DNA of 64,000 nt, taken from positions 62,001-126,000 of the forward strand of contig NZ_CAAHFB010000005.1 in NCBI RefSeq assembly GCF_900880625.1. The letters run 5' to 3'. The position numbers and the translations under genes were made by a program. The DNA comes from Halorhabdus rudnickae (GTDB taxonomy: Archaea; Halobacteriota; Halobacteria; Halobacteriales; Haloarculaceae). The notes under the pieces are model-generated. The model was given only the letters and a program-made list of their open reading frames with translations, was not told where the DNA came from and searched no databases. Within the stretch, counting starts at the first letter, position 1. Each line of letters begins with the position of its first letter. Positions 1 through 8,571 of the stretch are shown here, piece by piece.

Positions 1-1
1 C

Positions 2-196
2 CAGGTCGTCTACGTGGTCCCCTCTTCGTTCTGGGGGGAGGATCCGTTGAGTGCCCTTCCGGAAGATCCTGGTCTACGTGAGGCGGTCAGGCAAGTCCAC
101 TACTACACGGCTGACCAGATGGACGACGACGTCGAGGCTGATCTTTCTACTCAGCTTCTCGCAATGGATGCCTTCGTCGTTAAAAAGACAGAATAG
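2..196 (+). CDS. C-terminal part of an unknown protein cut by the window edge
   Basis: The frame is open from the first base, so the gene begins upstream of the window. The visible 64 residues are acidic and end in VVKKTE. A GTG lies at 14 but there is no reason to start there. It is followed after 19 bases by the next small gene on the same strand, so the two may be co-transcribed. Function not recognised. Confidence 0.5.
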   Translation, partial: QVVYVVPSSFWGEDPLSALPEDPGLREAVRQVHYYTADQMDDDVEADLSTQLLAMDAFVVKKTE

Positions 197-215
197 CATC
201 CCGTCTCTGACCACC

Positions 216-527
216 ATGTCCAGTAGCAACACAGAAGAAGAGCAACATGACTTGGAGCGCCGACTAATTACAATAGAACGTGCCCTCAAACGGGCAGCTG
301 AGGACCCATCTACAGACCCCGATCCAGGAAACGCTGGATATCATGCGACTGTGGTCGCGGAATTCGATCCTGAGTGCCGAACGGAACGGAGTGTGAGATC
401 TCTCCTAGATGATCTCGCCGAACGAGGCCGGGCCAGGAAGCGAACGGGTTTCAGCCCTGTGGACAGTCGTCCCCGCCCCTCATATCTCCCTGTCGAGGAC
501 GACTCATCTGGAGAACCCAATCACTGA
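216..527 (+). CDS. Small unknown protein, possible regulator
   Basis: The 103-residue protein starts at the ATG at 216; an earlier in-frame ATG at 51 lies inside the upstream gene and gives an uncharacteristic basic N-terminus. Residues 7-30 form a charged heptad-like helix (EEEQHDLERRLITIERALKR). A later stretch with LLDDLAERGRARKR followed by an RPRPSYLP tail resembles the recognition helix and wing of winged-helix proteins. That resemblance is weak. It sits 19 bases behind the partial gene. Confidence 0.45.
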   Translation: MSSSNTEEEQHDLERRLITIERALKRAAEDPSTDPDPGNAGYHATVVAEFDPECRTERSVRSLLDDLAERGRARKRTGFSPVDSRPRPSYLPVEDDSSGEPNH

Positions 528-575
528 CACCTCGGACCCTCGAGGTCAGAGAGACGATCACTTTTACTCGATGAT

Positions 576-1697
576 ATGCAACGTAGGCATATGATGGGTG
601 GTCCAGGTCTACATCGGAGGCAGTGGCGTGTGATCCTTGCGGTGGGGGTCGCGATTCTAATCACTCTATCTGGGTGTGGTCAGTATGTTCCGGGGACGTA
701 TACAGAAGAGAAGTCCTTCGAGGATATCATGTCTGGCCCGGACATTAATGTCTCACTGTCGGGGGATCAGAATTCTGGCTCCACTCCCAAAGCACTCGAA
801 GATCTTCAGATCCATCATATCGATGTGGGTGACGGGTCGTCGACATTGGTGATAGCACCGAATGGAGAGACGATGTTGATCGACTCAGGTCCCCGAGAGG
901 CAAACGGATCTGAGGTTATCAGCTACTTAGAGGAGGTTAACGTCAGTCGTATCGATCATCTCGTGGCGACAAACCCGGATCCCAGCCATATCGGCGGCCA
1001 CGCTGCGGTGATTCACCACTTCGAAACAAATCATGACGGCATCGGTCAAGCATATGGATCAGGTGTTTCCACGAGCTCCGAAACGTACACTGAATACACC
1101 AGCGCCCTCAGGGAACACGATCTTGCCCGATACAACGTTGCTTCAGGTTACCAGCTACCTTTCGGCGCCGAAACACGGGTTGCAGTAATCAACCCGCCCA
1201 GGACCGGCACTGACAGCAATGGACCAGAGACGAATAGTGTGGCCCTCTCCATCCACTACGACGACTTCACGTACCTGATCACGAGTGATGCAGGACGGCA
1301 GGCAGAACGACGAATGGCCAACCAGTACCCCGATCAGATAAACGCCGACGTGTACCAGGTCGGCAATCATGGAGAGTCTACGAGCTCGACTGATCTGTTC
1401 TTCGAGATGGTCGCCCCTTCAGCCACGATCATTTCTAGCGGTCAGAACGGCGAGCATGGCTCTCCCTCGAGAGAGGTAATGCAGCGTCTCGAATCGACTG
1501 GCGTCGAAACGTATTGGACTGCTACCCACGGCGATACAGTGATCATATCGAACGGCACCGATTTTCAAGTACGAACACAGATGAATCATACAACGGATGC
1601 AGGAGAAATCGGGTCGATCTCGATTGGAGCAACAGAGATGGTCGTCCCTGCGGGACAGGTGGATACTCGCCGACCCCACACCGAACTTGGCCTATGA
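576..1697 (+). CDS. ComEC-like metallo-beta-lactamase-fold lipoprotein with decayed metal site
   Basis: The 373-residue protein begins with a hydrophobic segment ending in the lipobox LSGC (Cys34), so it should be exported and lipid-anchored. The remainder matches the extracellular beta-lactamase domain of ComEC/Rec2 proteins: HHIDVGDGSSTLVIAPNG near residue 80, then LIDSG. The metal-binding motif, normally HxHxDH, reads NPDPSH at residues 133-138, so only the last His remains. A paralogue at 46.3 kb keeps the full motif in an otherwise colinear protein. Hydrolase activity is therefore doubtful here; a binding role is possible. The start could also be the ATG at 591, about 25 nt after a TATA-like TTTTACT. 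Confidence 0.8.
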   Translation: MQRRHMMGGPGLHRRQWRVILAVGVAILITLSGCGQYVPGTYTEEKSFEDIMSGPDINVSLSGDQNSGSTPKALEDLQIHHIDVGDGSSTLVIAPNGETMLIDSGPREANGSEVISYLEEVNVSRIDHLVATNPDPSHIGGHAAVIHHFETNHDGIGQAYGSGVSTSSETYTEYTSALREHDLARYNVASGYQLPFGAETRVAVINPPRTGTDSNGPETNSVALSIHYDDFTYLITSDAGRQAERRMANQYPDQINADVYQVGNHGESTSSTDLFFEMVAPSATIISSGQNGEHGSPSREVMQRLESTGVETYWTATHGDTVIISNGTDFQVRTQMNHTTDAGEIGSISIGATEMVVPAGQVDTRRPHTELGL

Positions 1698-1840
1698 GTA
1701 AAAATACAGCCTTAGAGACCTTCACGTGTCCGGAATGTGACGAAGAGATCAAGTCTGACCCGATTCATGAGGGTGAAATTCAGCGATCGACGATCTGCCC
1801 TAATTGTGGGAACTGGGTCACCGTCTACGAGGCAAAGTAG
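1694..1840 (+). CDS. 48-residue zinc-ribbon protein
   Basis: The ATG overlaps the stop of the lipoprotein gene (ATGA), a sign of translational coupling. The protein carries two CxxC pairs, CPEC and CPNC, about 25 residues apart, the classic zinc ribbon. It is basic-to-neutral and too short for any other domain. It may bind nucleic acid or a protein partner. Its direct coupling to the membrane lipoprotein gene does not reveal a function. Confidence 0.6.
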   Translation: MSKNTALETFTCPECDEEIKSDPIHEGEIQRSTICPNCGNWVTVYEAK

Positions 1841-2202
1841 CTCAGAGATCGAAGCCTATCCTCGAGGTAGCTGCCTAGATTCTGACCTCCGAAGTGTTCG
1901 ACCGACCCCCTCGCATTCAAATAGAGAGCCGGGAAAATCTTAGATGCCTGGTGAGGGCCAGGCTGGAAACGTCACCTGGACCGTCGTAGCGCCGCCGAGT
2001 TGACGTCAGAGGCACAGGAAAGAACGCCACTGTCCGACCATCTGAGGCCCCGTCTGGCCACCCCTTTCTGGTCGTTCCTTGCCTTCCGAGAGTGAGAAGA
2101 TATGGATATCGAGGGTTGGGACGGACGAGTGTATCAACTCAAGATCGCGAAACAGGCATTGGGGTATGAATAATTTATATCGTCCACCCACAATGGACTG
2201 GT
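1841..2202. other. Non-coding gap with promoter at its right end
   Basis: No convincing gene is seen on either strand in this 362-base stretch; short open frames here have atypical composition. A TATA-like ATTTATAT lies at about 2173-2180 and should serve the genes starting at 2203 and 2276. Confidence 0.5.
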
Positions 2203-2283
2203 ATGGGTCAAGAATTGCTGACTGACGGGGTCCGAAGGGGAATTTCAGGTAATCCTGTAGTACAACAGCGAGACAATGAGTGA
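2203..2283 (+). CDS. Possible 26-residue leaderless peptide coupled to next gene
   Basis: A TATA-like ATTTATAT is centred about 25 nt upstream of this ATG, the usual spacing for leaderless haloarchaeal genes. The frame ends in AATGAGTGA, overlapping the ATG of the gene at 2276. It could be a leader peptide coupling translation of that gene, or chance. No recognisable domain. Confidence 0.35.
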   Translation: MGQELLTDGVRRGISGNPVVQQRDNE

Positions 2284-2734
2284 ATTCGAATCAGCGGAAG
2301 TGTGGGGTGAAGCTGCGGAATCCCTCCCGATTCGGCCGCTCGAACCTTCTGAATTGAATGAGTTCGCTCAAAAAGAATCGATCACTGAGGTCCGGATTCC
2401 TGAAACTGGGCAGGTATTCTCAGATGAAGCAATGGGTCCTACTGTGACAGGTGGAGAAGGGGAGATATCTGAGTTCCTGGTTATCTCATCAACTGGCACA
2501 GTCACCCAGTTTAGGTACGGATGGCCCGAGGTGACATCAGGAGAGCTTCGCGTACCTCGGTCTATTGAGGCAGGTGTCCAGGAAGGATATGTAAAGTGGT
2601 GGAAAAACACCCTTTCGTTTGAAGATATCGAGGTAGACGACCAGAACGGCGTAGAAATAGGCGATCAGACATGGGACTACTATAAGTCTCGGACAGTTCC
2701 ATTAGAAGCGGGATCCAAGACCGCTGACAATTGA
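2276..2734 (+). CDS. Unknown acidic protein (152 aa)
   Basis: The protein is soluble and strongly acidic, without transmembrane segments or cysteine motifs. The middle reads as alternating beta strands (FLVISSTGTVTQFRYGWP), and the C-terminal third contains WKNTLSFEDIEV. The start overlaps the stop of the small frame at 2203. A perfect 12-bp palindrome follows its stop. Not recognised. Confidence 0.6.
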   Translation: MSEFESAEVWGEAAESLPIRPLEPSELNEFAQKESITEVRIPETGQVFSDEAMGPTVTGGEGEISEFLVISSTGTVTQFRYGWPEVTSGELRVPRSIEAGVQEGYVKWWKNTLSFEDIEVDDQNGVEIGDQTWDYYKSRTVPLEAGSKTADN

Positions 2735-2743
2735 ACTTCTGTA

Positions 2744-2755
2744 GCGGGGCCCCGC
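2744..2755. repeat. Perfect 12-bp palindrome
   Basis: GCGGGGCCCCGC lies nine bases after the stop of the 2276 gene. It could act as a terminator or a protein-binding site. No T-run follows it, so a role as terminator is only possible. Confidence 0.4.
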
Positions 2756-2846
2756 AAAGGTATTTCCAGGCAGAGCAGGTCGGGTAGGGCTGGATTCGAC
2801 CTACGGATAGCACGCTGATACACCTCTAACGGTAACTTCCCGCGCA

Positions 2847-2913
2847 TTCTAATCTAACCCGTAAGTTTTAAGTTATACTCGATCTAACGTGGTAGTAGGT
2901 AGGAGGCGCTACG
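2847..2913 (+). promoter_or_regulatory. Regulon promoter-leader element, copy 1
   Basis: The element contains the box CTAACCCGTAAGTTTTAAG followed by CTAACGTGGTAGTAGG and the ribosome-binding site GGAGG before the ATG at 2914. It matches the other copies over about 60 bases. The TTTTAAGTTA part is at TATA-box distance from the second block, which should hold the transcription start. Confidence 0.85.
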
Positions 2914-3186
2914 ATGGTTAAAACTGAATACACACTTCCGGACGGTAGCACAGTCAACGTCGCCAAGGCGGAGAACCGGGCATGGAAAGAAAAGCGGGAC
3001 TCGTCTTCCACGGTATCCACCCTGATGGCCATCGAGGACCTTGTGACGGACGCTGTTCTCGTTCGAAACGAGCACGAACCGGACGAGGTGGTATCCATTT
3101 CGTCCACGGACTTCGCCCAGCAAGTCCGTGAGGGCGAAATTGTACCGATTGATCGAGAAGACCTTCCAGAAGAACTCCGGCTGTAG
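2914..3186 (+). CDS. Unknown regulon protein (90 aa)
   Basis: A small soluble protein that opens with a TEYTLPDGSTVNVAKAENRAW segment and contains a VREGEIVPIDREDLPEELRL C-terminus. The start is fixed by the GGAGG site of the regulon leader; it is the only gene of its transcript before a gene on the opposite strand. No recognisable domain. Confidence 0.65.
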   Translation: MVKTEYTLPDGSTVNVAKAENRAWKEKRDSSSTVSTLMAIEDLVTDAVLVRNEHEPDEVVSISSTDFAQQVREGEIVPIDREDLPEELRL

Positions 3187-3252
3187 TCTGCTTTTGCCGT
3201 CGGTTTGATTCCAAATCAGTGCTGTTGAGCGGTTGATTTTGGTACCGCTGGA

Positions 3253-4539
3253 TCAGAGAACACCAAAGACGATCAGAGCGCCGAGAACCACTAGGATGAT
3301 GCCGGCGATGAGATTCAGACGGTGAATGTTCTCCTCTCGCCACGACGAGATATCTTCGACAGCTGCGAAGCCACTCGAGACGGCGACCGTGATCCCCACC
3401 ATCGGGAGGATGAATAGCAAGTTGTAGAAAATCAGGGCCGGGATGGCCTGGATCCAGGGGACGGATGCAAGCAGGCCACCAGCGACGAGATACGGCCCAC
3501 TAGTGCAGGGTAGTAGGAACAGACTCACGAGAATTCCAGCGATCACTGAGCCGGTGATGACGCTCCGTCGTTCCCAGAGTGGTTCGGTCAAATACCGCTG
3601 CATCGTCGGCTTCCAGGACTCGGGAACTTCGGGTGTGAGTGAGCTCCCGCTCGAGATCCAGTCGTAGACGTTCAATACGCCAAAGACAACAGCCAATCCT
3701 CCGAAGGCGTAGCGAATGAAGGAGAGATCGATCGCAGAGATCGATGCGACGGTCTTGAGCCCGCTGATAAGGAGATATCCCATCACGAAGTACGTGAGCA
3801 TCACAGAAAGAGAAAACGCCAGGCCGCTGGCGAGTACACGCCGCTGATTGTCTGGATGACGGGTGAGGACGGTGGTCAACAGGATCAACAGGACAGCGAG
3901 CGCACAGGGGTTGACAGCGTCGCCGGCAGCCAAGGTGGCTAGCGTAGAGATCAGGCCAAGTGAAAGCGATCGCCCACCAAGTGATTGCGATCCTGATAGA
4001 GTGGGGAACGTGTCTGTCCCACCTTCAGCAATCGTCTGGTTTACCAGAGATTTCACTTGCTCGGTGCCAACTGCGTATCCGTCGTCGATGAAGACAGTGG
4101 GTGTGCCACCCCATAGCTGTTCAGGGACATCGTATTCCTCAAGATACTCTCTGAAAGCTTCCGAATTCAGTTGGACGCGGTATTCCCTGATCTGGAGATC
4201 GTGAGTTTCGTTCATCGCCGCGAAGAATTCCTCAGTATCTTCGCAGTGGGGACAGTTAGGGGAGTAAAAGTAGACGATGTGGACTGTTGTCGAGTTCGCT
4301 GACGTCTGATAGTCTTCTAGACCGCCCTGAGCAGGCGGCCCTTCTCCGTCGAGAACGGTCGTAGCCGGTGCTGACGTAGCGGCTGTGACTTCGGTGTCAG
4401 GAGCGGCGATAGCGGGTGAGGTGGCACTGAATATAAGGAGTACAGCCGCCGTGAGTATGAGAATCCCTGCCCCAATACGGCCTTTTTCTGTCACTTTTCC
4501 CCAGACGGCCCCATCTCGTTCCATTTTGTCGCTACTCAT
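3253..4539 (-). CDS. Thioredoxin-like / CcdA (DsbD-type) membrane fusion protein
   Basis: The 428-residue protein has an N-terminal membrane or signal segment (about 23-46). A thioredoxin-like domain follows, with the active-site motif CPHC at 96-99 and a TPTVFIDD strand-loop at the usual cis-Pro position. From about residue 190 a six-helix CcdA/DsbD membrane domain follows, with a conserved NPCAL near 210 and a second Cys in LPCTSGP. Proteins of this type pass reducing equivalents across the membrane to extracytoplasmic thiol proteins. A TATA-like TTTAAA at about 4570 is 25-30 nt before the ATG, so the mRNA is probably leaderless. It diverges from the regulon gene at 4647. Confidence 0.85.
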   Translation of the reverse strand: MSSDKMERDGAVWGKVTEKGRIGAGILILTAAVLLIFSATSPAIAAPDTEVTAATSAPATTVLDGEGPPAQGGLEDYQTSANSTTVHIVYFYSPNCPHCEDTEEFFAAMNETHDLQIREYRVQLNSEAFREYLEEYDVPEQLWGGTPTVFIDDGYAVGTEQVKSLVNQTIAEGGTDTFPTLSGSQSLGGRSLSLGLISTLATLAAGDAVNPCALAVLLILLTTVLTRHPDNQRRVLASGLAFSLSVMLTYFVMGYLLISGLKTVASISAIDLSFIRYAFGGLAVVFGVLNVYDWISSGSSLTPEVPESWKPTMQRYLTEPLWERRSVITGSVIAGILVSLFLLPCTSGPYLVAGGLLASVPWIQAIPALIFYNLLFILPMVGITVAVSSGFAAVEDISSWREENIHRLNLIAGIILVVLGALIVFGVL

Positions 4540-4582
4540 ATCTCGTCATGGGTTTGATCCTATCGAAGTTTAAATCGGAGTA

Positions 4583-4646
4583 TACTGTTTTAACCCGTAA
4601 GCTTAAAGTGTAAACCAATTCAACGTGGTAATACGAGGTGAGGTTC
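4583..4646 (+). promoter_or_regulatory. Regulon promoter-leader element, copy 2
   Basis: Box TTTTAACCCGTAAGCTTAAAG, split here as TTTTAACCCG and TAAGCTTAAAG, then TTCAACGTGGTAATAC and a GAGGTGAGG ribosome-binding site 4-5 nt before the ATG at 4647. A GTG at 4638 lies inside the binding site and is not the start. Confidence 0.85.
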
Positions 4647-5219
4647 ATGCAAGGACATACACCAAACGGAAATCAGCGAGCCACGGATGACGTCGCTGAG
4701 AATATTCGAAACGAGCAGCAGAGGGCAGCTGTACCAGGGCCGGAAGAGGTGGAGAAACAACGACGGAAGACGGAAGAGTTCCACGCTGAGATGAAGGCTG
4801 TCCAGGCTTTTCTCGAGAGTCTTGACGAGCGAGACCATGTGGATTTGGCCTTCTCGGTGGCCGAACACTGCGACTTTCAGACGTTCGAAGAGAAGGCAGG
4901 ATCCCGGATTCACCGGTGGCATCAGGGGCAACGGAAGTGGAAGGAGCTCAAGCGAGGCCATCTGGAGGACTATGAGCACCCTGGTCCTCCTAGTGATTTC
5001 GAGAGACAGGCTCCACCATCTGCTTCCATTCCCCCGTTCGAGGTGACTGAACGGGTTCGGGAACTCAAAGCGCAGGCGTGGCTTCAGCTTCCCGATCCAG
5101 ATGAGACGACAATCGAAAAGGAACACCTGGATGCCGGTGGGGCGGTTCGGTATCGGGTGACGATCACGTCACCTCGGGGGGAAACCATCACTCAATTGAT
5201 CGAGGAGCGAGACAACTGA
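4647..5219 (+). CDS. Unknown regulon protein (190 aa), helical
   Basis: The protein is highly charged. Residues about 20-65 look like a long alpha helix or short coiled coil (EEVEKQRRKTEEFHAEMKAV). The rest has no cysteine or catalytic motif. The start chosen is the ATG after the regulon ribosome-binding site. It is followed by the lipoprotein gene at 5268 with its own GGAGG, so the two may share a transcript. Not recognised. Confidence 0.65.
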   Translation: MQGHTPNGNQRATDDVAENIRNEQQRAAVPGPEEVEKQRRKTEEFHAEMKAVQAFLESLDERDHVDLAFSVAEHCDFQTFEEKAGSRIHRWHQGQRKWKELKRGHLEDYEHPGPPSDFERQAPPSASIPPFEVTERVRELKAQAWLQLPDPDETTIEKEHLDAGGAVRYRVTITSPRGETITQLIEERDN

Positions 5220-5267
5220 CACGAAGTCACAATCACTACAAAACGAGCAAGGAGGATTTAGACTGCC

Positions 5268-6398
5268 ATGAACCGGAAGATCGTAGCCGTCCTCGCCGTT
5301 GTGGCCCTCGTTACGGTGGCTGGGTGTGGAGAGCTCACTGGTGCGGGGACTCCATCTGGACCTACTGATCAGAGTACGGCCACGGGAACCCCGACTCCAG
5401 AACCAACTGATTCGTCATCAAGCACACCCACCGGGACCTCATCTACGACAACTTCGCCAACGGGGCCTGGCGTATCCGATTCAGGTGTTACCAACGCCTC
5501 TCAGTTGGTTCACTCCCACTTTTCCCACCTGAACGACTCCTCGTATCGCACCAACTTCGAGATCCGATCGGACTATACCGAGATCGTCGATCTCACACTC
5601 CGGTCGGAGGTAGCTTACCTGGAATTGGCGAATGAGCCCGATACCGATCAGTATCTTCTCCGACTGAGGAAAGACTTCCAGAACGGTACTCGATCTAGGA
5701 TGGAATTCTTCAAGAACGGCAGTTACGTCCAAGTCTACACATCTCCAGCCGGCGATGGTCCACCCGAATATCTACGGACGCAGGGGGGTCTGACCTCGCA
5801 GTATCCTCAGGGGGCAGGGCGCTACGTCACGCAGACTTATCTAAATCAGACCCACCAACTGTTCAACTACAGCAAGGTCGGCGAGGGAACGTACCAGGAT
5901 AGGGAAGTCATCAGACTCCGCGGTGAGACGAATGCGAGTCTCGATGGGTCCCAAACGAAACTTGAATCGACCCTTCACGTTACCCGCGATGGATTAATTC
6001 TCACCTCGAGGATCACTGTCCCAGGAAGAGATGCCCCCCTCGCCGAGTACAATCTAGACGAATATGGCTCGGTTGATGTTCTACTCCCTGAGAGCATGGA
6101 TCATATTCCCGAGATAGTCGTCGATACCGTGGACACCTCAGAAGAGGGCACGGTCCTTCGGATCAAGAACCGTGCCGGTGGAGATATACCTCAATCGACT
6201 CAGGTTGAGGTTCGGCGGGGCTATTCCACGACATATTCGACACGCCTTCCACGGATTCAAGCCGGAGGACAGGCCTACTTGTACGTCCAAGGGGAATCCC
6301 CTCAGGATGCGACACTCCAGGCTTCCGAGACCCGGCCAGCCGAAACTAATATCCGACGTCTTGGCGATCGTCTAACCATCTCCATGAGCCTGTCATAG
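5268..6398 (+). CDS. Secreted lipoprotein truncated at its C-terminus by an IS
   Basis: The signal peptide ends in the lipobox VAGC (Cys19). A Thr/Ser/Pro-rich linker follows (about 25-75) and then a beta-rich domain with many N-glycosylation sites (NGT, NGS, NQT, NYS, NAS). This is the usual build of haloarchaeal surface lipoproteins. The last three residues (SLS) and the stop come from the inverted repeat of the IS at 6386. The uninterrupted reading continues after the IS at 7449: ISM is followed by SIDNIQIQLRHESNP and TAA at 7502-7504. The IS therefore replaced 15 residues and probably left the protein functional. Confidence 0.85.
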   Translation: MNRKIVAVLAVVALVTVAGCGELTGAGTPSGPTDQSTATGTPTPEPTDSSSSTPTGTSSTTTSPTGPGVSDSGVTNASQLVHSHFSHLNDSSYRTNFEIRSDYTEIVDLTLRSEVAYLELANEPDTDQYLLRLRKDFQNGTRSRMEFFKNGSYVQVYTSPAGDGPPEYLRTQGGLTSQYPQGAGRYVTQTYLNQTHQLFNYSKVGEGTYQDREVIRLRGETNASLDGSQTKLESTLHVTRDGLILTSRITVPGRDAPLAEYNLDEYGSVDVLLPESMDHIPEIVVDTVDTSEEGTVLRIKNRAGGDIPQSTQVEVRRGYSTTYSTRLPRIQAGGQAYLYVQGESPQDATLQASETRPAETNIRRLGDRLTISMSLS

Positions 6399-7448
6399 AA
6401 AGGGTCACGTACGAAGCAGCAGGGTGCGGAAAGTGTGTCCAACACCAGCGCAACCCTGCAAGATGTAGCTTCGGTAGACGACTTCTTGAATGTCGCGGCT
6501 ACTGAGACGGTACCACTGTTCGAACATCTTGAGTTCGAATTTCTGTTGGAGTACGACGTGTTCGCCCCCTCGAAACGGGGGCGAACACGAGTTCACAAAC
6601 CACCAGACCTCTTTCGCGGCTTTCTCCACTGCTACTACGAGGATGTTTACGGGACACGTCCAGTTACACGAGAACTCCAGCACGGCCTCGTCTGGTACTA
6701 CTGCGGGCTCGACAAACCGCCATCTAGAGACACGATTGATCGCTTTCTCACCGATCTCGAACACGTTATCGACGATATTTTCGACAGGCTCGTCGAGCAG
6801 GCCGCTGCCCGCGGCCTGCTCGACTCCACGTACTCCATCGATTCGACACACGTCGAGGCGATCCAACACAACGACGCCGCCTCGTGGAACTACGATCCAA
6901 CAGCCGAAGAGTACTACTACGGCTTCGGCTGTACGATTGTCTCGACTGGCGCAAAGATCCCGATAGCAGCGGAGTTCACCCAAACCAAGCAAGCGGATCA
7001 GGAGACGGCGATGCGCGTCACGCGTGACGCGCTCGCCGTCGACACACCCATCTGGATGCTTGGAGACAGCGCTTACGATCTCCTCGATTGGCACGACTAC
7101 CTGCTGGCTGCAGGGGTCGTGCCAATCGCTCCGTACAATCCGCGAAACACTGACGACCCGAAAGACATCGAGTACAGGGTCGAAGACCGCATCGAGGAAC
7201 ACAGCGAGGACGTGCAGCTGAAACAATCCATCTTGGACGAGACGTACAACAACCGGACAGGCGTCGAACGAACCAACGACGCAGTCAAGGACTGCGGCCT
7301 CGGGCACGTTCGCGCCCGAGGCCGCGTCCACGCACGAACAGAAGTGTTCGTTGCGCTCTGTCTCCGGGTTATCGTTGCAATCACCAACTATGAGCGAGGA
7401 AACGAACCGGGTTGTGAGAAGCTATGAGACAGATTCTATGACAGGCTC
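6386..7448 (+). mobile_element. Complete IS5-like (ISH-type) insertion sequence, 1063 bp
   Basis: The ends are inverted repeats: GAGCCTGTCATAGAA at 6386-6400 and its exact complement at 7434-7448. They are flanked by an 8-bp direct repeat ATCTCCAT (6378-6385 and 7449-7456), the target duplication. The element holds one DDE transposase gene. An 8-bp duplication fits the ISH1-like group of the IS5 family; family placement is from the transposase pattern only. Intact ends and duplication point to a recent insertion. Confidence 0.92.
6435..7427 (+). CDS. IS5-like DDE transposase
   Basis: The 330-residue protein begins at a GTG. It has the transposase catalytic triad in expected order: Asp136 in SIDSTHVEA, Asp211 in MLGDSAYD, and Glu278 in the Y(2)R(3)E(6)-like stretch YNNRTGVERTND. 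The length is full, without frameshift. It occupies nearly all of the IS, so it should be active if expressed. Confidence 0.92.
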   Translation: MSNTSATLQDVASVDDFLNVAATETVPLFEHLEFEFLLEYDVFAPSKRGRTRVHKPPDLFRGFLHCYYEDVYGTRPVTRELQHGLVWYYCGLDKPPSRDTIDRFLTDLEHVIDDIFDRLVEQAAARGLLDSTYSIDSTHVEAIQHNDAASWNYDPTAEEYYYGFGCTIVSTGAKIPIAAEFTQTKQADQETAMRVTRDALAVDTPIWMLGDSAYDLLDWHDYLLAAGVVPIAPYNPRNTDDPKDIEYRVEDRIEEHSEDVQLKQSILDETYNNRTGVERTNDAVKDCGLGHVRARGRVHARTEVFVALCLRVIVAITNYERGNEPGCEKL

Positions 7449-7517
7449 ATCTCCATGTCTATCGACAACATCCAGATTCAGCTGCGGCACGAATCCAATC
7501 CGTAAGGCGCTGAACGT

Positions 7518-8054
7518 TCAATCGGCGTCGCTATAGCCGTCTGCGGCCTTCCTGATGGTTTCTGTGAAATGATCAGGATCCCATACGTCATTGAGAAAGA
7601 GATACGTCCCGCTCGAGGGAACTACTGAAACGTCCCCATAGTTAAAGAATTGCCCGAAATACCCTTTCTCAACACTTGTATTGGCGATATCGTCGATTTG
7701 AACACTCGAATAGGTGAGCGGGTAAACCGCGAACCGTCCCGAGATGATCCCCTTCTTTTCGTATATCTCGTCTGTCGTCACCACGTATTCGCTCGAATAC
7801 CAGTCCAGAAGTTGAGCTCCTAAGTTGAGAACACCAAGGAGAACTAGGAGACCTCCAGTTAGCCCTCGAGGGAACGGTCCAGGGAATCCTAATAGGTTCA
7901 TACCTGCCAGCATCAACAGCCCAAATAGGGCGACTACGATCCCGACCACACACTGAAACAGGTACGGGATGATCGATGGACGATCCTGTTGAACGACTTT
8001 TTCGTCTTCGTTCAGATCCAACCAGCTTGGTGGATGGGTCGTATCGTTCATCAA
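7518..8054 (-). CDS. Bacterial-PH-domain (YdbS-like) membrane protein
   Basis: The 178-residue protein has two transmembrane helices at about 30-55 and 65-85. They are followed by a cytosolic-looking domain with the bPH_2 pattern: YVVTTDEIYEKKGIISGRFAVYPLTYSSVQIDDIANT. Related proteins are small membrane proteins of unknown role, often linked to stress or envelope. The start is ATG 8054 or 8051. It faces away from the gene at 8138 with a short shared promoter region. Confidence 0.75.
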   Translation of the reverse strand: MMNDTTHPPSWLDLNEDEKVVQQDRPSIIPYLFQCVVGIVVALFGLLMLAGMNLLGFPGPFPRGLTGGLLVLLGVLNLGAQLLDWYSSEYVVTTDEIYEKKGIISGRFAVYPLTYSSVQIDDIANTSVEKGYFGQFFNYGDVSVVPSSGTYLFLNDVWDPDHFTETIRKAADGYSDAD

Positions 8055-8137
8055 TTGCTTGTATATTCTAAATCCCTATCACATTTCCCCTCGGACTGTG
8101 CGCGCTCCTTTATATACGGCTACGAGCGATTCTGTCT

Positions 8138-8488
8138 ATGGCCTCTACCGATGGTGGGCAGTCCCCACCTGAGATTCCTGAAGGGGACACGGTTCCCGAA
8201 GGCTTCTACGCCACCCTTCCAGCCCTCGATGAGGATGAGTATCGAAATCATCTCCCCTTCTGGATCACAGTCCAAGCGGCGGATAGAACAGAAGGTGCCC
8301 GCGGTTCTTCAGACCTACATTTTCCCGCTGAGGGCTCTTCTCGGGACGATCCAGAGAAGCTTTGTGGAACCTCAATCTCCCGGAAGAGCAAGTTAGTGCC
8401 GAAGGATATTCCGACATTCCCGAAAGGGTTCGCATCGAAATGCACTCGGTGTAAGAAGCAGGCCCGAGAACGCCGGTCTGATGGGTAA
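8138..8488 (+). CDS. Unknown protein with C-terminal CxxC (116 aa)
   Basis: A strong TATA box TTTATATA at about 8110-8117 is about 25 nt before the ATG, so the transcript is probably leaderless. The protein is acidic at the N-terminus and basic at the C-terminus, which carries a lone CTRCKK pair. A single CxxC is too little for a confident zinc-site call. Function unknown. Confidence 0.6.
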   Translation: MASTDGGQSPPEIPEGDTVPEGFYATLPALDEDEYRNHLPFWITVQAADRTEGARGSSDLHFPAEGSSRDDPEKLCGTSISRKSKLVPKDIPTFPKGFASKCTRCKKQARERRSDG

Positions 8489-8571
8489 TTCGACTGGTAA
8501 ATTCAGCCGACGGTCGTTAACCTCGCCCTCCAGGGACCCTCACTCACCGTGTTGATTCAGCTGTTGTAGCG

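Noticed and set aside
2006-2191. 61-codon minus-strand frame
   Set aside because: Hydrophobic, Ser/Gly-rich composition unlike the acidic genes; no promoter or binding site.
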